Positions 1 to 7,863 of a stretch of 42,427 bases of DNA are shown here, in pieces. Location of the stretch: assembly GCA_022763115.1 (NCBI GenBank), contig JALEGJ010000070.1, positions 1-42,427 of the forward strand, read 5' to 3'. Made by a program: the position numbers and the translations under genes. Origin of the DNA: Aquisalinus sp. (GTDB lineage: Bacteria > Pseudomonadota > Alphaproteobacteria > Caulobacterales > Parvularculaceae). Within the stretch, counting starts at the first letter, position 1. Each line of letters opens with the position of its first letter. The notes below the pieces were generated by a model, which did not search any database, had not been told where the DNA came from, and saw nothing but the letters and a program-made list of their open reading frames with translations.

Positions 1-308
1 ACAAGGCCGAAAACATTATCTCAATCAATCTTGATGGCAAATCGGACGTGGCAGATGCGATGATTATCGCCTCCGGCAGGTCGCAGCGGCATGTGGGTGC
101 GCTTGCCGATCACATTGCCCGCGAAATAAAGGAGCAGGGTTTCGGCACTGCTTCCGTTGAAGGGATGCCCGCCTGCGATTGGGTGCTGATCGACACCGGC
201 GACCTGATTGTCCACCTGTTCCGGCCCGAAGTGCGCGAGTTCTATAATCTGGAGCGCATCTGGTCGCCGGAGGCCTTTGCCGAACCCGCCAAATCGGCGA
301 GCCACTAA
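1..308 (+). CDS. rsfS: Ribosomal silencing factor RsfS (5'-truncated by the window edge)
   Basis: RsfS binds ribosomal protein uL14 and blocks joining of the 30S and 50S subunits when nutrients are scarce. The frame is open from base 3 of the window, so the true start lies outside. Upstream of the GTG at 48 the frame already reads as typical RsfS (KAENIISINLDGKSDVADAM), so that GTG is an internal codon and not the start. The family core IIASGRSQRHVGALADHI and the C-terminal GDLIVHLFRPEVREFYNLE are present. The TAA ends 6 bp before rlmH, the usual bacterial pairing, so the two are probably co-transcribed. Confidence 0.93.
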   Translation, partial: KAENIISINLDGKSDVADAMIIASGRSQRHVGALADHIAREIKEQGFGTASVEGMPACDWVLIDTGDLIVHLFRPEVREFYNLERIWSPEAFAEPAKSASH

Positions 309-314
309 CGGCCC

Positions 315-809
315 ATGCAGGTTTCCATTGGTGCTGTCGGCCTTCTGAAAAAGGGGCCGGAGCATGAGCTTGTCACAGAATACTGTCGCCGTTTTCAGGG
401 CCTCGGCGCAAGGCTCGGCCTGAAGGGCCTGGATATCAACGAGATTGAAGCTGGCAAGTCATTGCCGCGTGAGAAGCGTCAGGCGCTTGAGGCAGAGCAA
501 CTGCTCGCCCCGGTCGGCAGTGCTGACACTGTCATCTGCCTCGATGAACGCGGCAAGACTCTCTCAAGTCGCGACCTTGCGAGGTTCATTGAAGCGGAGC
601 GTGATGGCGGCACCAGCGCCATGTGGTTTCTCATTGGCGGCGCAGATGGACACGGGCCCGCAGTATCTGAACTTATCCATTCGTCCAAAGCCCGAACGCT
701 CTCCTTTGGCAAGGCCACATGGCCGCATATGCTGGTGCGCGTCATGCTGGCCGAACAACTCTACCGGGCGGCAACGATTTTGGGAAAACATCCCTATCAC
801 CGGGACTGA
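315..809 (+). CDS. rlmH: 23S rRNA (pseudouridine1915-N3)-methyltransferase RlmH
   Basis: The 164-residue product is a SPOUT-class methyltransferase that uses S-adenosylmethionine to methylate pseudouridine 1915 in helix 69 of 23S rRNA. The SAM-binding stretch FLIGGADGHG (about residues 105-114) and the C-terminal block with RVMLAEQLYRA and the final HPYHRD are the family hallmarks. Length is close to the family norm (about 155-160). The ATG lies 6 bp after the rsfS stop; no strong Shine-Dalgarno is seen, which fits translation by re-initiation after rsfS. The downstream EnvC-like gene begins 22 bp later. Confidence 0.96.
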   Translation: MQVSIGAVGLLKKGPEHELVTEYCRRFQGLGARLGLKGLDINEIEAGKSLPREKRQALEAEQLLAPVGSADTVICLDERGKTLSSRDLARFIEAERDGGTSAMWFLIGGADGHGPAVSELIHSSKARTLSFGKATWPHMLVRVMLAEQLYRAATILGKHPYHRD

Positions 810-831
810 GAATCTGGCCTATGATGCGCTC

Positions 832-2061
832 ATGAAAATTGTCCTCTCATGCGCTCTCGGCCTGTTTGCCTCAAGCTCTGCGCTGGCCCTCGCCTTGCCG
901 CAGCAGAGCGATCAGGAACAGCGGCTGAAGGAAATCGAGGCACAGCTGGAAAGCAACACCCGCAGCGCCGAGGAAATGAAACAGATCGTCCCCTTGCGCG
1001 AGCAGGAACTTGACGGCCTGCGCGCCCGGCTGATCGAAAGCGCTGACTCCCTGAAAGAAGCGGAAACAAGCGCCACCCGGATTGAGGGTCGCCTTGAAGA
1101 TCTCGAAACGGAAGCCCTGCTCGTGCAGCAGGATCTTGATACGCGCCAACGCGAGATCAGCGATATCCTCGCCGCGCTGCAATCCCTTGAGCGCTCCAAA
1201 CCCCCGGCACTGGCCGTCTCTCCCGATGACGCGGCGCAAGCGGCCAGAGCAGCCATGACGCTCTCCGGCACGGTGCCTGACCTGCAGGTCAAGGTCGACG
1301 AGTTACAGTCAGTCATTGACCGCAACGCCCTGTTGCAGCGGGAAATGCGCGAAGAGCGCGCCACCCTGTTGCAATCCTATGACGAACTCGATGCGCGCAG
1401 CAAAATCCTGGAAGACCAGTTCCAGCAAAAAGAGCAGGAATTTCAGGAGGTCAGTGCGACCCTTGCACGACTTGAAGAAGAGAACACGCGCCTTGCCCGC
1501 GAGGCAACCACCATCCGCGAGTTGCTTTTGCGCCTGAACGAACGCGACGCCGCAGAAGAGGCGCTCCCTGTCCCGCGCCTGCGTCCCTCAACAGAGACGC
1601 CGGCCATTTCCGGCGAGAGCCTCGCCCGCAGACCCGACCTCAACATCTATAACCAGTTGCCCCGGCAATTCAGTGCCGCGCGCGGCAAATTGCCCTTGCC
1701 TGTCTCCGGTCGGCTGACACGCCGCTTCGGCAGCCAGGCAGATGGCGAAGCGCTGGAAGGATTGCGCATCGAGACGCGCGGCGGCGCCATCGTCACGGCG
1801 CCCTTCAATGGCAAGGTTGCCTTCGCAGAAAGCCTGGGGCGGCTCGGCAATGTCTTCATTCTCGATGTGGGCGAAAATTATCACGTCGTGATGATGGGGA
1901 TCGCCAGTCTGGAAGTCAGTGCCGGGGAACAGATCACCGCTGGCGAACCAATCGGTTATATGTCTGATGCCAATGAGCGTGAGGAACTGCACTTTGAAAT
2001 TCGGCGCAACCGCGAGCCACTGGACCCGGCAAAATGGTTCACCGGCAATCTGACAGGCTGA
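832..2061 (+). CDS. EnvC-like murein hydrolase activator (degenerate LytM/M23 domain)
   Basis: A 409-residue exported protein. Residues 1-19 form a signal peptide ending SSALA. Residues about 25-250 are a long Glu/Arg/Leu-rich coiled coil, and the last about 110 residues are a LytM (peptidase M23) fold. The zinc-binding HxxxD is absent and the usual HxH is ELHFEIR, so one ligand at most survives. This is the EnvC/NlpD pattern, in which a non-catalytic LytM domain activates cell-wall amidases at the division septum. The frame is open further upstream, across rlmH, but the ATG at 832 directly precedes the signal peptide and is taken as the start. It sits between rlmH and ctpA, the common alphaproteobacterial order. 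Confidence 0.87.
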   Translation: MKIVLSCALGLFASSSALALALPQQSDQEQRLKEIEAQLESNTRSAEEMKQIVPLREQELDGLRARLIESADSLKEAETSATRIEGRLEDLETEALLVQQDLDTRQREISDILAALQSLERSKPPALAVSPDDAAQAARAAMTLSGTVPDLQVKVDELQSVIDRNALLQREMREERATLLQSYDELDARSKILEDQFQQKEQEFQEVSATLARLEEENTRLAREATTIRELLLRLNERDAAEEALPVPRLRPSTETPAISGESLARRPDLNIYNQLPRQFSAARGKLPLPVSGRLTRRFGSQADGEALEGLRIETRGGAIVTAPFNGKVAFAESLGRLGNVFILDVGENYHVVMMGIASLEVSAGEQITAGEPIGYMSDANEREELHFEIRRNREPLDPAKWFTGNLTG

Positions 2062-2185
2062 CAGTCGCCAAATTTACCCAAAATTTAATGTCCAGGTTGC
2101 ACACAATTACGGAATTGGGCGTTTGCAGAAGCCACACGGTCATGCAAGTATTCCAATCTGATAATTGAAGAAAAGGCCCGCTTGT

Positions 2186-3616
2186 ATGGTTGATCAAAAA
2201 GCCCGTCACCAGAAATCCGCTCGCAACAGTGCACGCCCCAAGGCGCAGAACCGGAAAACATCACTTTCCGTCATCGCCGCTTCCGCCCTGACCGGCAGCG
2301 CGATCACTGCCATTCTGATGACCAGCGGCTTTGCAAGGTCAACCGTCTCGCCTGACATCTTCCGCCAGTTGGACCTGTTCGGCGATGTCATCACGCAAGT
2401 GAACCAGAATTATGTTGTCGAACCGGATAATGCCGACCTCATCGAAGGCGCCATTGACGGCATGCTGAACAGCCTCGACCCGCATTCCAGCTATCTGAAT
2501 GCAGAGGACCTGCAAACCATGCAGGAGCAGACGCGCGGCGAGTTTGCCGGTCTCGGCATTCAGGTCACCATGGATAACGAAGGCCGTGGCCGTGGCCTCG
2601 TGCGCGTGGTCTCGCCGATTGATGATACGCCTGCGGATCGTGCCGGGATGCAGACCAATGACCTGATCTACGAAATTGACGGCAAGGCCGTGTTCGGCAT
2701 GACGCTGACGGACGCCATTGCCCTGATGAAGGGCCCGCGCGGCACATCGGTTGACCTGAAACTCCTGCGCGAGGATGTGCGCGAGCCCATCGACCTGACA
2801 CTGGTGCGCGACATCGTGACCGTCAATCCTGTCATCTCAAAGGTAGAACGCGAAAACATTGGCTATGTCCGCCTGACCCAGTTTACGGAACAGACCTATC
2901 CGAAGATGGTGGATGCCATTAAGGCGCTGGACGAGGAAATCCCCGGCGGTATGCGCGGTCTGGTGCTCGACATGCGGAACAATCCGGGTGGCCTGCTTGA
3001 TCAGGCTGTCGCCGTGTCTGATGCCTTCCTTGAAGGGGGCGAGATTGTTTCCACACGCGGGCGCCGCGCCAAGGACACCATGCGCGAGCTAGGGACACCG
3101 GGCGACGTACTCGGCGGCCGTCCGCTTATCGTTCTGGTGAATGCCGGCTCTGCCTCGGCTTCCGAGATTGTTGCAGGTGCCGTACAGGACCGCAATCGCG
3201 GTTTGGTCGTCGGCACAAAGAGTTTTGGTAAAGGCTCCGTGCAAACAGTCTTGCCATTACAAAATGGTCTGAGCGGTGCATTGCGTCTGACAACAGCACG
3301 CTATTATACGCCATCAGGTCGCTCCATTCAGGCACTTGGCATCATGCCGGACATTGTTCTTGAAGTCACCCGCCCGGATCAGGAAGAGCCTGCCGAAACG
3401 CGCAGCGAAAGCGACCTGCAAGGCGCACTGGCGGCAGAAATTCGTGGTGATGCGGAAGCAGAAGTCGCACAGGAAGAGTCGGACACGTCCCTTTTCGTTG
3501 AGCCGATCGTCTGCCCGGCAGAAGAGGACTGCCAGCTAGAGCGTGCCCTCGACATTCTCGCCAACGGCACAGAGTTCACCCAGTATCTGGCAGACGCAAG
3601 TTCCATCCAGCGCTAG
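2186..3616 (+). CDS. ctpA: Carboxyl-terminal processing protease CtpA (S41 family)
   Basis: A 476-residue S41 serine protease that trims periplasmic proteins and often regulates cell-wall hydrolases. Domain order: a long basic N-terminus (residues 1-25), a signal/anchor helix (about 26-48), a PDZ domain (about 120-200) and the S41 core. The catalytic pair reads as Ser324 in GSASASEI and Lys349 in FGKG, 25 residues apart as in the family. The ATG at 2186 is preferred over an in-frame TTG at 2165 because GAAGAAAAGG lies at the right distance upstream. The C-terminal tail (about residue 395 on) is acidic and variable. The gene follows the EnvC-like gene by 124 bp, so a separate promoter is possible. 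Confidence 0.95.
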   Translation: MVDQKARHQKSARNSARPKAQNRKTSLSVIAASALTGSAITAILMTSGFARSTVSPDIFRQLDLFGDVITQVNQNYVVEPDNADLIEGAIDGMLNSLDPHSSYLNAEDLQTMQEQTRGEFAGLGIQVTMDNEGRGRGLVRVVSPIDDTPADRAGMQTNDLIYEIDGKAVFGMTLTDAIALMKGPRGTSVDLKLLREDVREPIDLTLVRDIVTVNPVISKVERENIGYVRLTQFTEQTYPKMVDAIKALDEEIPGGMRGLVLDMRNNPGGLLDQAVAVSDAFLEGGEIVSTRGRRAKDTMRELGTPGDVLGGRPLIVLVNAGSASASEIVAGAVQDRNRGLVVGTKSFGKGSVQTVLPLQNGLSGALRLTTARYYTPSGRSIQALGIMPDIVLEVTRPDQEEPAETRSESDLQGALAAEIRGDAEAEVAQEESDTSLFVEPIVCPAEEDCQLERALDILANGTEFTQYLADASSIQR

Positions 3617-3637
3617 GCGCCACTCCGTAAAACCGGT

Positions 3638-4681
3638 CTAATCGGCAGTTCCCCTCGCGCGGTAAGCGCTGGGCGTCATACCCGTCTGCTCCTTGAATGC
3701 ACGATTGAAAGGACCGATGGAGTTAAAGCCACAATCAAGTGCAATGGAGAGAATTGACCGCTCGCGTTGCGTCTTGCTGAGCAATTGCTCTTGGGCCTGA
3801 CGAATGCGGCGTTCATTGATGAGCTGGTTGAAATTACGATACCCAAGCTGCCCGGTAATGCAGCTTGTCACCTTATACTCCTGCTCGCCGACGACCGCCG
3901 CCAAATCCGCTATTTTGAGATCCGGCGTCGTGAATAGCTGATCGCTTTCCAGGGCCGCGAGGATTCGCGCTGCAAGCGCTTCGTCAGCGGCCGCCAGCGC
4001 AACAGCTTGCGGCACTTTCCGCTGTGTGGCGTCGTTCAACGGATTGCGCTGGCGAAAGGCTACGGCGAGGCGCGCACCGGCCACGCACAGAACAACGGTG
4101 GCCAGAACGCCCGCGTCCACCCAGCGGGCACCAGGGCTCACATCATCCGCCCCCGCCGCCCAGACCAGGGCGACAAATATCATCAGGCCAAACACGCCAC
4201 AGAAAAGCTGACGGAACCGTCGCTCTCTCAAGGTCAGTCGCCGGGAGTACCCTGACAGGGCTTCGACAAAGACCAGCATCAACGCCCCGACACAAATGAG
4301 TGATGCTGCATTTGTCACCATACGGTGCGTTTCACCGCCTGCCCCGTGATGAGACAGGTGAAACCACGACTCGACAATGATGATCCCGGCCAGAACCCCG
4401 ATATTCCAGCGCTTGATGGGATGATCTGCCCGAAACAGCGCCCGTGACAAAAGCCAGGCCCAGCCGCATCCGGCGGCGCCGCCAATCGCGACCACATAGA
4501 TCATGACGCCCTCCGGCTCCCCGACCAGCCGGGGCAGCATCGCGCACGTCACGGACAGTGTGAAAAACCACCAGATCAGGCCAGCCAGATCTGGCCTACG
4601 GATAGCAGCAAATACCGGCCAGCGAAGCGCTTGCAAGGACAGCGCATTCAGGAGCCCGGTTTGTCGCAACAGTCTTTCCAT
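3638..4681 (-). CDS. AraC-family transcriptional regulator with an N-terminal membrane domain
   Basis: A 347-residue protein. The first about 230 residues hold several hydrophobic helices (for example MIYVVAIGGAAGCGWAWLL and VGALMLVFVEAL). The last about 100 form a double helix-turn-helix of AraC type, including SILSIALDCGFNSIGPFNRA and a closing FKEQTGMTPSAYR. Known relatives are membrane-integrated sensors that bind DNA from the membrane. The ATG at 4681 has GGAAAGG upstream; a longer frame to 4822 lacks a ribosome site and would run into the promoter region of the divergent gene. The ligand is unknown. It faces ctpA tail to tail and is divergent from the DUF2306 gene, its most likely target. 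Confidence 0.82.
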   Translation of the reverse strand: MERLLRQTGLLNALSLQALRWPVFAAIRRPDLAGLIWWFFTLSVTCAMLPRLVGEPEGVMIYVVAIGGAAGCGWAWLLSRALFRADHPIKRWNIGVLAGIIIVESWFHLSHHGAGGETHRMVTNAASLICVGALMLVFVEALSGYSRRLTLRERRFRQLFCGVFGLMIFVALVWAAGADDVSPGARWVDAGVLATVVLCVAGARLAVAFRQRNPLNDATQRKVPQAVALAAADEALAARILAALESDQLFTTPDLKIADLAAVVGEQEYKVTSCITGQLGYRNFNQLINERRIRQAQEQLLSKTQRERSILSIALDCGFNSIGPFNRAFKEQTGMTPSAYRARGTAD

Positions 4682-4873
4682 GCCAGCAGCGCCTTTCCGA
4701 TCACGGCACACAATCCCAATCACCGTAAAATATCGCTCACAAAAGTCAAAAAGACGCACCGTTTTCCAAATCGGCAAGACGAAAAAGCGCCATAGCTGCC
4801 ACCTCTGCTCTTGTTGACGCATTTCTGGCGCAACGCAGGCGAAGGGCGCGCCGCTAAAAAAGGAACGAGCTTT

Positions 4874-5692
4874 ATGTCATCTGCAAACGGGCAAAAATCA
4901 TCTCGGTCTCTACCGGACCGCCTTTTGAATCTGTCTGGCCTCTCCTGGTTCTTGGTCGCCGCACTCGGTCAGTGGATATTTGTCTATTATGTCGCCGCCT
5001 TCTATCTGCCATTTCTGACGGGGGGCGGATTAGCCAGTTTAGATCAGGCTGACCTGCCAGACGGTTTCATTGCGGGCGATATGCTGCACAATATCGCATT
5101 AGCGGCCCATGTGCTGATCGCGATTGTCATCATAGGCGGTGGCCCGCTGCAGTTGATCCCGCAAATCCGTAATAGCTTCCCGCGCTTTCACAGAATACTG
5201 GGACGTACCTACATGATTACGGCAGTCCTCACGAGTCTGGCGGGGCTTTATATGGTCTGGACCCATGGCGTGCCCGGCGGGCCGTTGGCTCCGTTCGCAA
5301 TCAGCCTCGACGCGGTATTGATTATTCTCTTCGCCGCCATTGCTGTGCGCCATGCAATGCGTCGTCAGATCGACCGGCATCGCCGCTGGGCCATGCGGCT
5401 GTTCATGGTGGTCAGCGCCGTCTGGTTTTTCCGTATCGGCATGATGTTCTGGTTCATGACCACAGGCGGCATCGGCATCAATACGGAAACCTTCACCGGG
5501 CCGTTCATCACTTTCCTGTATTTCGGGCAGATGGTCGTACCCCTCTTGTTTCTCGAAGTTTATTTTCGGGCACAGGACAGTGACAGCATGATCGGGAAAC
5601 TCATCGCTGCAGTTTTGGTTTTCGCTGCAACCGGGGCCACAGCCCTTGGCAGCTTTGCCGCAACGATGGGCATGTGGCTGCCCAGATTATGA
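4874..5692 (+). CDS. DUF2306 family integral membrane protein
   Basis: A 272-residue polytopic membrane protein with about seven hydrophobic segments. Family marks are a His-containing helix with AAHVLIAIVIIGGGPLQL, the motif FHRILGRTY, and RQIDRHRRWAMRLF. Conserved His residues in membrane helices suggest a metal or haem site, but no function is established for DUF2306. The ATG at 4874 has AAAGGAACG about 6-8 bp upstream; an in-frame TTG further up has no such site. The 192-bp gap to the divergent AraC-type gene should hold both promoters. An IS element begins 33 bp after its stop. Confidence 0.78.
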   Translation: MSSANGQKSSRSLPDRLLNLSGLSWFLVAALGQWIFVYYVAAFYLPFLTGGGLASLDQADLPDGFIAGDMLHNIALAAHVLIAIVIIGGGPLQLIPQIRNSFPRFHRILGRTYMITAVLTSLAGLYMVWTHGVPGGPLAPFAISLDAVLIILFAAIAVRHAMRRQIDRHRRWAMRLFMVVSAVWFFRIGMMFWFMTTGGIGINTETFTGPFITFLYFGQMVVPLLFLEVYFRAQDSDSMIGKLIAAVLVFAATGATALGSFAATMGMWLPRL

Positions 5693-5725
5693 GAATCTGG
5701 ACCGAATGAATTGCTTCATGGATGA

Positions 5726-5750
5726 GGAAGTTATATACGTGCGTGACCCA
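5726..5750 (+). repeat. Left terminal inverted repeat of the IS1595-like element
   Basis: Begins GGAAGT and continues TATATACGTGCGTGACCCA. It matches the reverse complement of 7839-7863 at 21 of 25 positions; the mismatches are at repeat positions 3, 5, 6 and 17. The outer boundary rests on the GG pair, because IS1595 ends usually start with G residues. Confidence 0.75.
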
Positions 5751-5779
5751 TTGACATGGGTCCAATAAACACCTAAATT
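5745..5779 (+). promoter_or_regulatory. Predicted transposase promoter inside a palindrome
   Basis: A perfect -35 hexamer TTGACA (5751-5756), a 17-bp spacer and TAAATT (5774-5779, four of six) precede the transposase ATG at 5800. The -35 forms the loop of an inverted repeat, GACCCA (5745-5750) with TGGGTC (5757-5762). Its left arm is also the inner end of the terminal repeat, so bound transposase could block RNA polymerase. That regulation is inference. Confidence 0.5.
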
Positions 5780-5799
5780 ATGACTATCGAATCGGAGCG

Positions 5800-6660
5800 A
5801 TGATCATGCTGAAACAATTCGACAACCTGATGCAGCTCATGGAAGCCTTTCCTGACGAGCAGTCAGCTATTGATCACTTCACCGCGATCCGCTGGAAAAA
5901 TGGCGTCTATTGCCCCCACTGTGGGTCCGCCAAAGTCTACCATTTTTCCGACAACAAGAATCACAAATGCGGCGACTGTAAAAAGCGCTTCTCTATCAAG
6001 GTTGGCACCATTTTCGGAGACACCAAGATCGGGCTCCGCAAGTGGTTCATGGCTATTTGGCTTATCACAAGCCACAAGAAAGGCATCGCCAGCACCCAAC
6101 TAGCAAAGGATATCAAAGTCACTCAGAAAAGCGCATGGTTCATGCTGCACCGTCTGCGCCATGCCGCCCGCACCTTCTCTTTCAACCGTCCGCTGGACGG
6201 CACCGTAGAGGCCGACGAAACCTTTGTAGGTGGCAAAGAGAAGAACAAGCACGCTTCCAAACGAGAACACAAAGGCCGTGGCAGTGTCGGTAAAGTCGCC
6301 GTCATGGGCATTTTGGAACGCGACGGCGAACTACACACCCAGCAGATAGTCAGCCTGAAAGCCAAAGACATTCACGCCCTGATCCGCAATAACGTCGCTA
6401 AGGGCCCTACCCTGATGACGGATGAGTTCAAAGACTATGTCGGCCTCGACGGCGACTATATGCACCACACGGTGAACCACTCAGCCGGTGAATATGTCCG
6501 CCACTACACGAGCCACTCGAATGGGATTGAGGGCGTTTGGGCGCTATTCAAGCACCAGATCATCGGCATCCATCACTGGTTTTCTGAAAAGCACCTGAAC
6601 CGGTATCCTTCCGAGATGACATGGCGTTACAATCGAAGAGAATCCGGCGAAGGTGTGTGA
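5800..6660 (+). pseudogene. IS1595-family DDE transposase, last about 20 residues cut off by a nonsense codon
   Basis: The 286-residue product has an N-terminal zinc ribbon (CPHCG at about 38-42 and CGDC at about 57-60) and an ISXO2/IS1595 DDE domain. Catalytic residues are visible in VEADETFVGG, LMTDEFKDY and SNGIEGVWALFK. Near the end, family proteins read RYN-RE followed by a conserved Arg and a run ending RLTYK. Here a TGA (6658-6660) stands at that Arg, and the same frame continues as VNNLLALTTCRLAYKELTL to a TGA at 6718-6720. A single C-to-T change of CGA would explain it. The catalytic core is intact, so activity may be reduced and not absent; a real shorter variant is the alternative. 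Without the TGA the product would have 306 residues. Confidence 0.8.
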
Positions 6661-6716
6661 GTCAATAATCTGCTGGCCCTCACGACTTGCCGCCTCGCCT
6701 ACAAGGAACTTACCCT

Positions 6717-7796
6717 ATGACTAAACGCAAGGGGAAGTATGACCCTCCACTGCATATTGATCTTGACCCGGATGAAGCTTTGGCGCGGTTTATTCAGGCC
6801 GATCCAGACGATGACAGCGCAGACGGGCCCGTTATGGTGCATGAGGACGAATCTACGGGCCATCAGTTCTTGATTTATGCCACCGAGAGCGGTGTGAAAG
6901 TAGAGCTTACTTATGAAGGCGATTCGCTATGGATGTCACAAAGTCAAATTGCTGACCTTTTTGGGCGTGATAGATCTGTAATCACCAAGCATATCAATAA
7001 CATATTTTCGGAAGGCGAATTGGAAGAAGGTAGCAATGTGCAGAAAATGCACATTGCTCGGTCAACCAAGCCCGTAACGATCTATAGCTTGGATGTAATC
7101 ATATCAGTTGGCTATCGCGTTGCCTCCAAGCAAGCAACGATGTTCAGAAAGTGGGCAACACAGAAGCTCGTTCAGTTCGCCACGAAAGGCTTTGTTGTTG
7201 ACGCGGAACGCCTGAAAAACCCAGAAAACCGAGATCACTTCAAAGAGCTGCGCGAGCTCATTCGAGATATACGCGCTTCGGAAGCCAACCTATACAAAGA
7301 GGTGCGGCACATTTGCGCTTTATGTAGTGATTATCATGAGATGACCGAAAGGGATAAGAATATCTTTTTCGCCACGATTCAAAACAAACTTCACTACGCG
7401 GTCACTGGCATGACAGGTGCAGAAATTCGAGTAGACCGCGCTAACGCAAGGCTCGAAAACATGGGGCTAATGTCGTGGAAGGGTGACCATCCGACGCAAT
7501 CTGACGTTCTTACCGCGAAGAACTTTTTAGGCGAAGAGGAAGTTAAAGATCTAAATCGCTTTACGGGCATGCTGCTAGATTATTTTGAGCAGCAAACCGA
7601 TTTGCGCAAACTTGTGACAACAGATGACGCCAGGAGTGAGCTAGATAAATTTATTCGCAATAATGACAGACCGCTACTCAGAGACCTTGGTACAGTTTCT
7701 AAGGCCAATGCGGACAAGCATGCGAAGGCGCAATATAAAATTTTCAATGAGAAGCGTCGTGAATTGCGTCATGAGGAAGCGGATAAACATGATTAG
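6717..7796 (+). CDS. RhuM-family protein with an IS-associated N-terminal extension
   Basis: A 359-residue protein. Residues about 60-200 match the virulence protein RhuM family: VELTYEGDSLWMSQSQIADLF, ITKHINNIFSEGEL, YSLDVIISVGYRVASKQ, FRKWATQKL and KGFVVDAERLKNP. This resembles phage antirepressor N-domains and looks DNA-binding. The first about 36 residues (MTKRKGKYDPPLHIDLDPDE, ARFIQADP) resemble, from memory, small proteins often encoded after IS1595 transposases. The protein therefore looks like a fusion of that leader to RhuM. No Fic motif is visible. The function of RhuM is not settled. The start at 6717 overlaps the ancestral transposase stop as ATGA and has AAGGAA upstream, which suggests translational coupling. 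Codon use is more AT-rich than in the chromosomal genes around it. Confidence 0.8.
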   Translation: MTKRKGKYDPPLHIDLDPDEALARFIQADPDDDSADGPVMVHEDESTGHQFLIYATESGVKVELTYEGDSLWMSQSQIADLFGRDRSVITKHINNIFSEGELEEGSNVQKMHIARSTKPVTIYSLDVIISVGYRVASKQATMFRKWATQKLVQFATKGFVVDAERLKNPENRDHFKELRELIRDIRASEANLYKEVRHICALCSDYHEMTERDKNIFFATIQNKLHYAVTGMTGAEIRVDRANARLENMGLMSWKGDHPTQSDVLTAKNFLGEEEVKDLNRFTGMLLDYFEQQTDLRKLVTTDDARSELDKFIRNNDRPLLRDLGTVSKANADKHAKAQYKIFNEKRRELRHEEADKHD

Positions 7797-7810
7797 ATTT
7801 GGCCGGATAG

Positions 7811-7828
7811 CACAATATCATTATTGTG
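7811..7828. repeat. Hairpin after the RhuM gene, inside the right end of the element
   Basis: CACAATA and TATTGTG form a perfect 7-bp stem around a TCAT loop, 14 bp after the RhuM stop codon. There is no T-run on either side, so it is not a classical intrinsic terminator. It could protect the message end or shape the transposon end. Confidence 0.5.
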
Positions 7829-7838
7829 AACGAGCGCT

Positions 7839-7863
7839 TGGGTCACACACGTATATAGGTCCC
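7839..7863 (-). repeat. Right terminal inverted repeat of the IS1595-like element
   Basis: Read on the minus strand it begins GGGACC and continues TATATACGTGTGTGACCCA, pairing with the left end at 5726-5750. The inner part of the right end (AAGCGCTCG) does not repeat the palindrome found inside the left end. Confidence 0.75.

Larger units (their letters stand above)
5726..7863 (+). mobile_element. IS1595-family insertion element with a RhuM-family passenger gene
   Basis: About 2.14 kb bounded by 25-bp imperfect terminal inverted repeats (21 of 25 matching) that start GG and share TATATACGTG and GTGACCCA. Inside are a promoter, a DDE transposase gene with a late stop codon, and a RhuM-like gene joined to it by ATGA. 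IS1595 elements normally make 8-bp target duplications. The flanks ATGGATGA (5718-5725) and ATGGGTAA (7865-7872) agree at six of eight positions if the right end is moved one base out, so the duplication is uncertain or decayed. The element sits just after the DUF2306 gene in a non-coding gap and disrupts no recognisable gene. It is more AT-rich than its neighbours, mainly in the passenger. Confidence 0.8.

Noticed and set aside
445..831. Upstream extension of the EnvC-like reading frame across rlmH
   Set aside because: It overlaps the well-conserved rlmH gene in another frame and shows no family likeness; the signal peptide begins at 832.
5706..5719. ATGAA-TTGC-TTCAT palindrome after the DUF2306 gene as a terminator
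   Set aside because: The stem is only five A/T-rich pairs and there is no T-run, so it is too weak to call.
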